Shown in pieces: positions 1-8,693 of a stretch of 64,000 nt of DNA. The notes beneath the pieces were generated by a model. It did not search any database, was not told the DNA's origin, and saw nothing but the letters and a program-made list of their open reading frames with translations. Position 1 is the first letter of the stretch; each line of letters starts with the position of its first letter. The stretch is from Georhizobium profundi. GTDB taxonomy: Bacteria; Pseudomonadota; Alphaproteobacteria; Rhizobiales; Rhizobiaceae. The DNA lies in NCBI RefSeq assembly GCF_003952725.1, contig NZ_CP032509.1:3248001-3312000 (forward strand), read 5' to 3'. Position numbers and translations under genes: made by a program.

Positions 1-257
1 TTCTCGATGAGCGCCGCCCACGCTCAGACGGCCAGAATTACGCCAGCCAGATCACCCATGTCCGCGACCGGCCAGGCCACGACAAGCGCTACGCCATCGA
101 CGCCGCCAAGATCGCCACCGAACTGAACTGGCAGCCCGCCGAGACCTTCGACACCGGCATCGCCCGCACAATCGACTGGTACCTTGCCAACCAAGGCTGG
201 GTCGACCGCATCACATCAGGCGCCTACAAGAATTGGATGGAGAAGCAATACACATGA
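1..257 (+). CDS. rfbB: dTDP-glucose 4,6-dehydratase, C-terminal fragment (window edge)
   Basis: Only the last 84 or so codons are in the window; the frame starts at base 3. The translation carries the family's conserved C-terminal motif VRDRPGHDKRYAID followed by IDWYLANQGW, which is diagnostic for RmlB/RfbB. The enzyme converts dTDP-glucose to dTDP-4-keto-6-deoxyglucose in the cytoplasm, the second step of dTDP-rhamnose synthesis. Its stop overlaps the ATG of the next gene (ATGA at 254-257), so the two are translationally coupled. The 5' part lies outside the window. Confidence 0.93.
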   Translation, partial: LDERRPRSDGQNYASQITHVRDRPGHDKRYAIDAAKIATELNWQPAETFDTGIARTIDWYLANQGWVDRITSGAYKNWMEKQYT

Positions 258-1156
258 GTGTGGTGCTGATTGGGGGAAATGGGCAGGTCGGCTACGAACT
301 GAGGCGCGCGCTCGCGCCGTTTGGGCTCTCTGCCGTGCTCGATCGCAGCCGGCTCGATCTCAACGATCCCGATGCGGTGCGACCTGCCATCGAGGCGCTG
401 GACGAACGACCCAAGGTCATTGTCAACGCCACCGCCTATACCGCAGTCGACAAGGCTGAGGACGATCAGGCTTCGGCAGATCGGGTCAATCATCTCAGCG
501 TCGCCACGCTTGCGGAGACAGCCAGAGACCTGGGCGCCTGCCTGGTCCATTATTCGACCGACTACGTTTTCGACGGATCGAAGGACGGTCTTTATGGCGA
601 GGATGATCCGACCGGGCCACTCGGTGTCTATGGCCAAACGAAGCTTGCCGGTGAGCAGGCCATTGTCCGATCGGGAGCTGCTCACCTGATCTTTCGGACA
701 TCCTGGGTCTATGCCCGACGGGGCAAGAATTTTGCCGCCACGATGCTGAGGCTGGCCGCCGATCGCGAGGAACTCTCTGTTGTCGCCGATCAGGTTGGTG
801 CTCCAACTTCGGCCGAACTGATTGCCGACGTGACGGCGATCGCGCTCGGTTCGACAAGCCTCGATCCGGATCGGCTGCGCACCATCTCGGGCATCTACCA
901 TCTGGTGGCCGCGGGAGAGACGAGCTGGCATGGGTTTGCGCGCCACGTGATCGAACGCGCCAGCGCCAATGGCCGCCCTCTCAAGGCAAGCCCCGACCGG
1001 ATCAAGCCGATCGCCACGGCAGATTACCCGACCCCGGCCAAGCGTCCTGCCAATTCGCGACTGAACATTGGCAAGATCGAGCGCACCTTCGGCCTGCAGA
1101 TGCCGCGCTGGACCACCCATGTGGATCGGACGGTGGATCAATGGTGCGAGGCTTGA
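254..1156 (+). CDS. rfbD: dTDP-4-dehydrorhamnose reductase
   Basis: This 300-residue protein is of normal length for RmlD/RfbD, which reduces dTDP-4-keto-L-rhamnose to dTDP-L-rhamnose with NAD(P)H. The N-terminal Rossmann motif GGNGQVG is at residues 7-13. The extended-SDR catalytic YxxxK is seen as YGQTK, after the substrate-loop motif STDYVFDG. The start at 254 was preferred over an in-frame ATG at 233 because it gives the usual family N-terminus and forms an ATGA overlap with rfbB. rfbA and rfbC are not in the window. Rhamnose is presumably a component of the capsule-like polymer encoded downstream. Confidence 0.93.
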   Translation: MSVVLIGGNGQVGYELRRALAPFGLSAVLDRSRLDLNDPDAVRPAIEALDERPKVIVNATAYTAVDKAEDDQASADRVNHLSVATLAETARDLGACLVHYSTDYVFDGSKDGLYGEDDPTGPLGVYGQTKLAGEQAIVRSGAAHLIFRTSWVYARRGKNFAATMLRLAADREELSVVADQVGAPTSAELIADVTAIALGSTSLDPDRLRTISGIYHLVAAGETSWHGFARHVIERASANGRPLKASPDRIKPIATADYPTPAKRPANSRLNIGKIERTFGLQMPRWTTHVDRTVDQWCEA

Positions 1157-2115
1157 GGCGTCGCGCCTTTGTCGTTCTCGGCATGCACCGTTCCGGCACG
1201 AGCGCGCTCACGCGCGTGCTCGCCCTGCTTGGCGCAGAACTTCCCCGCACGCTGATTGGTGCGGGTGCGGGAAATCCGCTTGGGCATTGGGAGTCGCAGC
1301 CGATCTGCGATCTCAACGACCGCATTCTGAAGGCCGCCGGCAGCACGTGGTATGATTGGCGCGCCATAGACGAGAGCTTCTTGTCCTCTTCCGAGCTGAC
1401 CGCTTTTGAGCCCGAGGCCCGCGCGATCCTTGCCGAGGAATTCGGCGATGCCAGGACCATCGTCCTCAAGGATCCGCGTATCTGCCGCCTCTATCCATTC
1501 TGGCGACAAGTGCTCGATTCGCTTGATATCCAGCCGATGCCGATCCTGCCGCTGCGGCATCCCGCCGAAGTTGCCGCTTCTCTCGAAGCGCGCGACGGGA
1601 TGCATCCGGCGCTTGGGCAGATCATCTGGCTTCGCCATGTATTGGATGCCGAGCGATTTACGCGGCATTCCCCTCGGGTCGTGACAACATTCGACAGTCT
1701 GCTGGGTGCTTGGGAAGGCGTTGCGCATCGGATTGCCGAGTGTTTCGAGGTCAGCATGGATGGGTCTGCTACCGCCGACAGCATTGGCTCATTCCTATCC
1801 GCTGATCAGCGCCATCACGCTGAGAGCGCGGCGACATCGGTGCTGCCCGAATGGGTCGACGCGAGCTATCAAGGGCTTCTGGCATTGGAGAAGGGCGTCG
1901 AGAAAGCAGACATCCTCGGGACGCTCACCGATATCGAAGCCAAGCTCCGCGCTTCAGAAGGTTGCTTCGCACCCATCACCACCGCTGCCATCGCCGTTGG
2001 GCTGCAAGCCAGACGCATCGCAGCGAGGTTACAGGAGGCGGAAGCAGAACTCGCGCGGCTTCGCACCGAATCAGGAGGCTTATCCACGAGCCATTCGACC
2101 AGCGGTTCACCCTGA
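1141..2115 (+). CDS. Sulfotransferase-family protein
   Basis: A 324-residue protein whose N-terminus has a P-loop-like 5'-phosphosulfate-binding motif, GMHRSGTSALT at about residues 14-24. This is typical of bacterial sulfotransferases of the Sulfotransfer_3 type that use PAPS to sulfate glycans. The segment KDPRICRLYPFW and the following PLRHPAEVAASL also match the family pattern (conserved basic/aromatic motif and the RHP before helix 6). It overlaps the end of rfbD by 16 bases in another frame, implying cotranscription. The C-terminal 40 residues look coiled-coil. A sulfated polysaccharide is inferred, not shown. Confidence 0.72.
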   Translation: MVRGLRRRAFVVLGMHRSGTSALTRVLALLGAELPRTLIGAGAGNPLGHWESQPICDLNDRILKAAGSTWYDWRAIDESFLSSSELTAFEPEARAILAEEFGDARTIVLKDPRICRLYPFWRQVLDSLDIQPMPILPLRHPAEVAASLEARDGMHPALGQIIWLRHVLDAERFTRHSPRVVTTFDSLLGAWEGVAHRIAECFEVSMDGSATADSIGSFLSADQRHHAESAATSVLPEWVDASYQGLLALEKGVEKADILGTLTDIEAKLRASEGCFAPITTAAIAVGLQARRIAARLQEAEAELARLRTESGGLSTSHSTSGSP

Positions 2116-2305
2116 AGCAGTTTCGATGTCTCCGCCGAGCGAGCCGCAACACGGAGCGTTGATCCCGCAATGCCTGCTTTTCAGCGTGACATCTTGTGGG
2201 ACCCGGATATGCGATCCAACATCTTCTGGAGCACGCAGGTCTTTGTGATAAGAGAAGTCGCCCAGCGCACGAACCGACGGCGCCGGTGAAGAATTCGGAG
2301 TTACT

Positions 2306-3130
2306 GTGGTTCACCTGACCAAATCCGGCCTGAAATTTTCACGCCGCACCGACAAGGACGTCGCCTTCGACCAGTACGAAGCGGGAGTTCCGTCCTACCA
2401 AAACGCCATTGATCTCCTGCCCGGCTGGACCGGCAGCTTTCCCGATGCGCTGAAACTGAAGGCCGGCAGGCTCGCGCTCTACAACGATCATCGCATCGCG
2501 TGGATGATCAAGCAGATGGGCTCGCTCGAGGGCAAGAAAGTACTCGAGATCGGCCCGCTCGAGGGCATGCACACCTACATGATCGATCAGCAGAAGCCGG
2601 ATCGGGTCGATGCTGTGGAAGCGAACCGGCTCTGCTATCTGCGCTGCCTGATCACCCGCGAAATCCTCGGCATGAACCACGCCCATTTCCATCTTGGGGA
2701 TGCGATGGCATGGCTGAAGGAAAAGCCGGAACGCTACGATCTCATCGTCGCATCCGGCGTTCTCTACCACATGGCCGAGCCGGTTGAGCTTCTCCGGCTG
2801 ATGGCGGAAAGAAGCGACGCCGTCTTCATTTGGACGCATTATTTTCCGGATGTCTCTGAAAAGACCGAGCCGTGGCGACAGGCATTTTCGGGCAAGACCG
2901 AGACGCGAGAGCTGAACGGGATACCGGTGCGTCTCTATGAGCGTGGCTACTTCAACGCTTCGTCCAACGCGTCGTTCTGTGGGGGCCCGAAGGACCGTCA
3001 TTATTGGGTCCATCGAGAAGACATCCTCTCGTTGCTGACATCCTTTGGCTACGGCAGCATCGAAATCATGGGTGAGGACCGCAACCACAGCGGTGGCCCC
3101 TGCTTTTCGCTTCTGGCAAAGCGCAACTGA
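2306..3130 (+). CDS. Class I SAM-dependent methyltransferase
   Basis: This 274-residue protein has a SAM-binding motif I, VLEIGPLEGMHT (about residues 78-89), followed by an acidic motif II (DAVEAN) and the post-motif segment YDLIVASGVLYHM. These fit the Methyltransf_11/23 fold. It starts at GTG with a GGAG Shine-Dalgarno at 2297-2300. The substrate is unknown. The position between a sulfotransferase and capsule export genes suggests a role in decorating or capping the glycan chain, which is an inference. The 190 bases before it (2116-2305) contain no convincing gene. Confidence 0.78.
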   Translation: MVHLTKSGLKFSRRTDKDVAFDQYEAGVPSYQNAIDLLPGWTGSFPDALKLKAGRLALYNDHRIAWMIKQMGSLEGKKVLEIGPLEGMHTYMIDQQKPDRVDAVEANRLCYLRCLITREILGMNHAHFHLGDAMAWLKEKPERYDLIVASGVLYHMAEPVELLRLMAERSDAVFIWTHYFPDVSEKTEPWRQAFSGKTETRELNGIPVRLYERGYFNASSNASFCGGPKDRHYWVHREDILSLLTSFGYGSIEIMGEDRNHSGGPCFSLLAKRN

Positions 3131-3155
3131 CGCACCAAGAGCAGGTATCGGCACG

Positions 3156-4211
3156 TTGCTCTTCAATCTGGAACACGACACCAGAAACGCGATCATCGGC
3201 TACCTCGTGCCCGACGGCTTCGCCGACCGGCCGAGGATCATCGTGCGCGACGGGCAAGAGACGCTGTTCGAGATGGAGTGCAACGAAATGCGCGAGGCGG
3301 TCCTTCGCGCGGGTCGGCACGAAACGGGCATGATCGGGTTTCGTATCGACGATACGATCCTTCCGGACATCGAGCAGAGGCCGGAATTGACGCTCTGGGA
3401 CCACAAGTCGGGCGTCCTGATCTATCGCCGCGCTCCTCCTGCAAGCATCGTCCAAAAGAAGCTGGTCCGCGTCGAAACGCAGATGATCCCTTTTCTCGCG
3501 ATGGACAAAGCGATCAAGCCGCATTTCCAGTATGGCGCGGATGGGGTCGACCGGTTCGGTCTCGAGACGGTGCAGCAGATGTTTCACCTGAACGCCGTTC
3601 CGTCGATCTATCTCGCCGGCCGCTTGCAGATAAGGACGTTCACCGAGTTTCTCGATCGCGACTTCCAGGCGATCGCCGTCATCAACGACCCTTACATGGA
3701 GATGGCGGAGCGCCTGTTCCTGCTGCAGCGGTTCAAGTCGGTGCCGCAAGGGATTTTCGGGGATCGTGACCGCATGACCTTCGGGCCTGCGGTCGAGCAC
3801 TTTGCCGAGGTCGACATCTCGTCGTCAGCTTCGCTGAAGGACGCGCTCAAAGTCATGCCAGATCCGGTGTCGCGCATCTTGAACGCGCCGCTGACACGAC
3901 AGATCGCGCTGTCGAGCGGCGACGAGTCGCTTGGCCCAAATGCCGTGCCGGCGGCGGTCGACATGTTGTCACGTTTCGCGGTGGTCGGATTGCGCGAGGC
4001 GCCGGAGACCTATATCGAACCGATTGCCGAACTGATCGGCGTCGAGCCCTCGACCTTGCCGGAGGCGAGCAATTTTTCGCAGATCGCATCCATTGCCGAT
4101 CGGCTGCGTGACCTGCCGATTGCCGAGAAATTGCTCGAAAAGGACATAATCGTCTACCATTTCGCACGCCAGGCGATCCTTGATAGCTACAAGCGAACCG
4201 CGGACCTTTGA
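3156..4211 (+). CDS. Unrecognised protein of the polysaccharide locus
   Basis: I do not recognise this protein of about 351 residues. The open frame extends upstream to an ATG at 3045, but that would overlap the methyltransferase gene by 86 bases. A TTG at 3156 preceded by GAGCAGG at 3139-3145 is the more plausible start. No signal peptide, membrane segment or nucleotide-binding motif is evident. The first 100 residues are rich in short beta-like stretches, and the C-terminal half is predicted helical with acidic and leucine-rich segments. It lies between the methyltransferase and the first KpsE-like gene on the same strand, so involvement in glycan synthesis or modification is likely but not demonstrated. 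Confidence 0.55.
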   Translation: MLFNLEHDTRNAIIGYLVPDGFADRPRIIVRDGQETLFEMECNEMREAVLRAGRHETGMIGFRIDDTILPDIEQRPELTLWDHKSGVLIYRRAPPASIVQKKLVRVETQMIPFLAMDKAIKPHFQYGADGVDRFGLETVQQMFHLNAVPSIYLAGRLQIRTFTEFLDRDFQAIAVINDPYMEMAERLFLLQRFKSVPQGIFGDRDRMTFGPAVEHFAEVDISSSASLKDALKVMPDPVSRILNAPLTRQIALSSGDESLGPNAVPAAVDMLSRFAVVGLREAPETYIEPIAELIGVEPSTLPEASNFSQIASIADRLRDLPIAEKLLEKDIIVYHFARQAILDSYKRTADL

Positions 4212-4244
4212 TCAGGGCTTGAGCGCCCTGCTGGAGAACTGCCC

Positions 4245-5522
4245 ATGGCGGCCACCAAAACCGCGCAGAAGGACAAGTCCGGGACCTTTCAGGTCGACGC
4301 GGAGGCGCTCGACGGCCGCAGCCTGCGCACCGGCGATGGCACCATGCCGAGCACGACCAGCGGGACAGCCGTCGGTGTCAAGGAAATCGATGCAGAGACA
4401 ACCGCAGCAGCGCCGCAAACGGCGAGCGGCGGCGGTTTCTGGCGTCTCAGCACTATCAGCCTGCTCGTGTGCGTCGCCCTGCCCTTCATCCTCGCCTGCT
4501 TCTATTATTTTGCGCTCGCCACTGACCAGTATGTGGCCGAGACGCGCTTCGCGGTGCGCTCCCTTGCATCCGGTTCCAGCAGCGATGCCAGCGGCCAGCT
4601 TTTGACGACAAGCCCGCTGGCGCAAGATGGGTATGTCGTCACAAGCTTCATCCATTCGACCGAGATCCTCCGTCGCATCGAAGAGCGCGTCGATCTGCGC
4701 AGCTACTTTCAGCGCGACGAGATCGATTACTTTTCGCGCCTTGCCGACGACGCCACGCGCGAAGATCTGCTGGATTATTGGTCGAACCAGGTCACGACCT
4801 ACATCGATGGACCCTCCGGCATCATCACGCTGCGCGTGCGCGCCCATTCGCCCGAAGATGCACGCGAACTCGCCCAGATCATCATCGAGGAGAGCGAAAT
4901 CCTCGTCAACCAGCTCTCCGAGCGCGCGCGCGCCGATTACATCAGGCGTGCCGAACAGGAGGTCGCGTCCACTGCCGGGCGCTACGAGCAGGCGCTGGCG
5001 CAGCTCAACGAATTCCAGAACGACCGCAGCATCCTCAGCGTCGAAGCACAGGCGACGGAGACCGGTCAGCTTCTGACCGGGCTTCTCCAGGAGAAGTTGA
5101 CCGTCGACAGCCGGCTGTTCGTCCTCGCGCAGAATTCCATCAGCGACGCTCCCCAGGTGAGACAGCTGCAGCGCACGCAGGAAGCGCTCGACACGCAGAT
5201 CGCCGAACTGCGTGGGCAACTGGCCTCAGGCGACACTGCAGACGGCAACCTGTCGCGCTACCTGCGTGAGTTCGCGGAGTATGAGACGGAGCGTCTGCTG
5301 GCCTCAGGCCTTTACGAAGCTGCACGGCGCAATCTCGCGCAGGCTGAGTTGGAAGCCGATCGACAGGCGGTCTACGTTACCGTCTTCGTCGAGCCGAGTG
5401 TTCCGGAAGATGCGCGCTACCCCCAGCGCTTCATCATGCCGCTGTTGATCCTGCTCGGTTGTGCGATCGCCTGGGGCATCGTTGCCCTCATCATCGCCTC
5501 CGTCGAAGACCATCGGACCTGA
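4245..5522 (+). CDS. KpsE-like capsule polysaccharide export inner-membrane protein (first copy)
   Basis: The 425-residue protein has a cytoplasmic N-terminus of about 70 residues and a transmembrane segment near residues 73-93 (LLVCVALPFILACFYYFALA). A long coiled-coil periplasmic region and a second transmembrane segment near residues 395-418 follow. This is the architecture of KpsE/Wzz-type polysaccharide co-polymerases, which bridge the ABC exporter and the outer-membrane channel. The motif DQYVAETRFAVR after the first membrane segment is typical of the family. It is followed after 10 bases by the KpsT ATPase gene. A second paralogue lies on the other side of kpsT. Confidence 0.88.
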   Translation: MAATKTAQKDKSGTFQVDAEALDGRSLRTGDGTMPSTTSGTAVGVKEIDAETTAAAPQTASGGGFWRLSTISLLVCVALPFILACFYYFALATDQYVAETRFAVRSLASGSSSDASGQLLTTSPLAQDGYVVTSFIHSTEILRRIEERVDLRSYFQRDEIDYFSRLADDATREDLLDYWSNQVTTYIDGPSGIITLRVRAHSPEDARELAQIIIEESEILVNQLSERARADYIRRAEQEVASTAGRYEQALAQLNEFQNDRSILSVEAQATETGQLLTGLLQEKLTVDSRLFVLAQNSISDAPQVRQLQRTQEALDTQIAELRGQLASGDTADGNLSRYLREFAEYETERLLASGLYEAARRNLAQAELEADRQAVYVTVFVEPSVPEDARYPQRFIMPLLILLGCAIAWGIVALIIASVEDHRT

Positions 5523-5532
5523 GGGCTGACGG

Positions 5533-6195
5533 ATGGAAACGACGGTCGAGCTGCGCAACGTCACCAAGTACTACAAGACCGAAGGTCGCAAGAAGATGAT
5601 CCTGGACAAGGTCTCGCTTGCGTTCGAGCGAGGCTATTCCTACGCGATCCTTGGCGTCAACGGCGCGGGGAAATCGACGACTTTGCGGCTGATCTCCGGC
5701 TCCGAACTGCCGAATTCTGGCAAGATCAAGCGGAATGTCCGGGTGTCCTGGCCGCTTGGTTTCGCCGGCGGTTTCCATCCGATGATGTCGGGGCGCGACA
5801 ACCTCAAATTCGTCGCACGCGCCTATGGCGCGGATGTCGGCGAAGTGACGGAGTTCGTCGAGGATTTCGCAGAGCTCGGCGACTACATCAAGGCTCCGAT
5901 CAAGACCTATTCGTCGGGCATGTCGGCCCGCCTCGCCTTCGGTCTTTCAATGGCCATAGAATTCGACTGTTATCTGATCGACGAGATCACGGCGGTCGGC
6001 GATGCACGTTTCCAAGCCAAATGCCGAAAGGCGTTTCTGCGGCGCCAGGAGACAGCGGACCTCATTGTCGTGTCGCATTCGATGAGCACCGTCAAATCCT
6101 ATTGCCAGCGCGGGATCGTGCTGGTCGATGGTCATCCGATCTATTTCGACGATGTCGAGAATGCGATCGAGACGTATTACAGGCTGAACCGATGA
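5533..6195 (+). CDS. kpsT: Capsular polysaccharide ABC exporter ATPase, KpsT-like
   Basis: A 220-residue ABC ATPase with Walker A GVNGAGKST (residues 41-49), signature SSGMSAR, and Walker B CYLIDE followed by the D-loop region AVGDARFQ. The GDARF segment and short length are typical of the KpsT/Wzt type that powers export of capsule chains across the inner membrane. KpsT normally works with a permease KpsM, but no multi-membrane-spanning permease gene exists in this window, so the partner must lie elsewhere. It sits in one transcriptional unit between two KpsE-like genes, with spacing of 10 and 16 bases. Confidence 0.92.
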   Translation: METTVELRNVTKYYKTEGRKKMILDKVSLAFERGYSYAILGVNGAGKSTTLRLISGSELPNSGKIKRNVRVSWPLGFAGGFHPMMSGRDNLKFVARAYGADVGEVTEFVEDFAELGDYIKAPIKTYSSGMSARLAFGLSMAIEFDCYLIDEITAVGDARFQAKCRKAFLRRQETADLIVVSHSMSTVKSYCQRGIVLVDGHPIYFDDVENAIETYYRLNR

Positions 6196-6211
6196 TGCTG
6201 GGCGCAGACCG

Positions 6212-7480
6212 ATGAGCAACAGGCCCGACGAGATCACCGGCGATCGCCAGCCGATGTCGGCGCTCGATCGCAACAAGCAGGCGACGACGGCGCTGGCGGT
6301 CGTGGCGCGCAAATTGCGTTTGACGACATCGCAGCGCGGCAAGCTTTATGCTTCGGTCGGCTTGCGCCCGCGCGGCATCGACAAGCTCATGAAGGCGCTG
6401 TTCATCGCCGCCTTCGTCATTTTCTTCGCACTGCCGAACATCGCCAGCGGCCTGTATTACGGGCTGCTCGCCTCCGACCAGTACATGTCCGAAACGCGCT
6501 TTACGGTGCGGACATCCGAGCCGATGCAGGCGGCGGATCAGTTCGGAGATATGAGCGGCATTCCCTCCGCCAAGATCGTGCAGGACACGCAGATCGTTGC
6601 CAACTACATCATCAGCCGCACCATGCTGGAACGGCTGGAGCGCGAGGCCGACTTCATCGGGCGCTACAGTTCCGACCAGGCAGACTGGCTGGCGCGGCTG
6701 CCGGAAGGCGAGACGATCGAGGAGCGGCTAGAATATTGGGAATCCATGGTCGATGTCGGCATCAGCCCGTCGAGCGGCATCATCACCGTCCAGGTCCGCG
6801 CCTTCAGTGCCGAGGATGCAAGGGCAATCGTGCAGGAGGTCGTCGCAGCCTCGGAAGCGCTGATCAACGACCTCAACGACCGGATCTGGAACGATGCGAC
6901 GGCATCCGCGCGTGCTCAGGTCGAACGTGCGACGGCAAGCCTCAGCCAAGCGCGGCAGGCCTTTGAAACGGCGCGAAACGAGTCCGGCATCCTGGCTGTG
7001 GAAGAAACCTCCACGTCGCTGTCCGCTCTCCTCACACAGCTGATGGGCGAAAAGATCGAGCTCGAAGGCCGCATGAACGCGGTGAGCGACAATGTCTCGC
7101 GCGATGCGCCGCAAATGCGGGTGCTTGCGCGCGAAATCGAAGCGAAGGACCAGCAGATCGCGCAATTGCGTTCGCAGATTGCGAGCACCAGCGGGGGCGG
7201 GACGACGCTCGCCGACACGTCCACCGTATTCTCGCAGCTGACCTTGGAGCAGACGATTGCGGAGCAGCAGCTGACTGCAAGCATCACAGCCCTGGAGCAG
7301 CTGCAATATCTCAGCCAGCAGCAGTTGATGTATCTCGACCCGTTCCTGGCGCCAACGCTGCCGGACGGTGCGGAATATCCGCGCCGCGCTTTCTGGAGCA
7401 TGATCATCTTCGTCGTGAGCCTGCTAACATTCGGCATCGTGGCCGGCATTCTGTCGATCGTGAGAACCCGCCTTGGCTGA
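6212..7480 (+). CDS. KpsE-like capsule polysaccharide export inner-membrane protein (second copy)
   Basis: This 422-residue protein has the same plan as the first copy: a membrane segment near residues 60-85 followed by DQYMSETRFTVR, a long periplasmic coiled coil with many A, Q and E residues, and a C-terminal membrane segment near residues 395-417. The two copies are clearly paralogous but diverged. It starts 16 bases after kpsT. Having two KpsE-like proteins may mean one sets chain length and the other connects to the outer-membrane channel. That division of labour is speculation. Confidence 0.87.
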   Translation: MSNRPDEITGDRQPMSALDRNKQATTALAVVARKLRLTTSQRGKLYASVGLRPRGIDKLMKALFIAAFVIFFALPNIASGLYYGLLASDQYMSETRFTVRTSEPMQAADQFGDMSGIPSAKIVQDTQIVANYIISRTMLERLEREADFIGRYSSDQADWLARLPEGETIEERLEYWESMVDVGISPSSGIITVQVRAFSAEDARAIVQEVVAASEALINDLNDRIWNDATASARAQVERATASLSQARQAFETARNESGILAVEETSTSLSALLTQLMGEKIELEGRMNAVSDNVSRDAPQMRVLAREIEAKDQQIAQLRSQIASTSGGGTTLADTSTVFSQLTLEQTIAEQQLTASITALEQLQYLSQQQLMYLDPFLAPTLPDGAEYPRRAFWSMIIFVVSLLTFGIVAGILSIVRTRLG

Positions 7481-8600
7481 TGCCGTCATCGGCTCTCAGC
7501 GGTCGCTTTTCGACCGGTGGTCCGATCGTGCCTACCGGGCTGTTCCCCGCCCGCACGCGCTCGCTTCACGGAACCGCCGACCACCGGTGCGCAGCGTTCT
7601 CGTGCTTCGAAAAGGCAACAACCCGACTTACAGCTATTATTTCAAAGCTCGCCTCAAGGCCTTAGCGCCGCTTCCCTATCAGTCGCGCTGCATCGACACC
7701 GAGAGCCTCGAGGGCATCGATCCCGCCGGGCTCTTCGTCATCATCTGCCGCTATATCAAGCCGGCACAGCTGCGCTGGCTCGAGCAGCATCAGTCCAAGC
7801 TCGCCGGTGTCGCACTCTTCATCGATGACGACATTGCCGCCTTGCTGACCGGAACCGAGGCGGTCTGGCATTACCGCCTTTATCTGGCGTCGATGACGCT
7901 GCTGCCGCTCCGTCGTCTGAACCGGTTGCTCACGCATGTCTGGGCTTCCACGCCTGCGCTGAAGAAAGCACTCGCAGCCGGTGGTCGCCCGGTATCATTG
8001 CTCCCGCCTGCCCCGGATACTGCAGAGCATCTGCCGCTCAGCTCCAAATCATCCAAAGAACCGGTGAGCGTGGCGTTCCACGCAACCGGCGTGCATGGCC
8101 GGGAACACCGTTTTCTGGTGCCGATCGCGCAGCGGGTGGTGGCGCGGCACCCGAATGTCCGGTTCGACATTCTCGCTCAGGGCGACGATCGGAAGCTCTG
8201 GCTTTCCGCCGGGCTGCCGGAGCACCAGTTGCGGATCGTTCCACTGATGCGCTGGCCGGAGTACCACCGCCATTCGCGCGATACCGGGGCAGACATCTTT
8301 GCCGTGCCGCTGATGGACAACCGTGAAAACGCCGCGCGGGCCGATACCAAGCGCATCGACTGCGCCCGCCTCGGGGCGGCAGCGGTCTTTTCCGACAGCC
8401 CCGCCTATTCCTCGCGGCGGCATCCGGACGAGATCCATATCGGAAACAACCCCGAGATCTGGGTGGAAACCCTTCTCGATCTCGCCGACAATCCGCAGCG
8501 GCGCGAGAAGGCCGCGCAGGCGACGCGCGATGTCGTGGCCGCCATGGCGGATGATCTTCGATTTCCCGACCTCGACCTTTCGCCATCGCCGCCGCGTTGA
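7473..8600 (+). CDS. Probable glycosyltransferase (GT-B type, group 1-like)
   Basis: This 375-residue protein appears to be a GT-B glycosyltransferase. The C-terminal half carries a recognisable donor-site pattern: FHATGVHGREHRFL, then HPNVRFDILAQGDD, and later a conserved RADTKRIDCARLGAAAVFSD segment resembling the E-x7-E region of GT4 enzymes. The TTG start at 7473 overlaps the end of the upstream KpsE-like gene by 8 bases. The N-terminus contains RSVLVLRKGNNPTYSYYF, resembling the first Rossmann strand of this kind of enzyme. Donor and acceptor sugars cannot be deduced. Confidence 0.65.
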   Translation: MADAVIGSQRSLFDRWSDRAYRAVPRPHALASRNRRPPVRSVLVLRKGNNPTYSYYFKARLKALAPLPYQSRCIDTESLEGIDPAGLFVIICRYIKPAQLRWLEQHQSKLAGVALFIDDDIAALLTGTEAVWHYRLYLASMTLLPLRRLNRLLTHVWASTPALKKALAAGGRPVSLLPPAPDTAEHLPLSSKSSKEPVSVAFHATGVHGREHRFLVPIAQRVVARHPNVRFDILAQGDDRKLWLSAGLPEHQLRIVPLMRWPEYHRHSRDTGADIFAVPLMDNRENAARADTKRIDCARLGAAAVFSDSPAYSSRRHPDEIHIGNNPEIWVETLLDLADNPQRREKAAQATRDVVAAMADDLRFPDLDLSPSPPR

Positions 8601-8693
8601 CTATGGGCGGCAAGTCTTCCAGAAAGCAGCCGATTCATGCGCCGTGGAGCGCATGACGCACCGACTTCCCGATCCTTATAAAAACAGGCCGTC

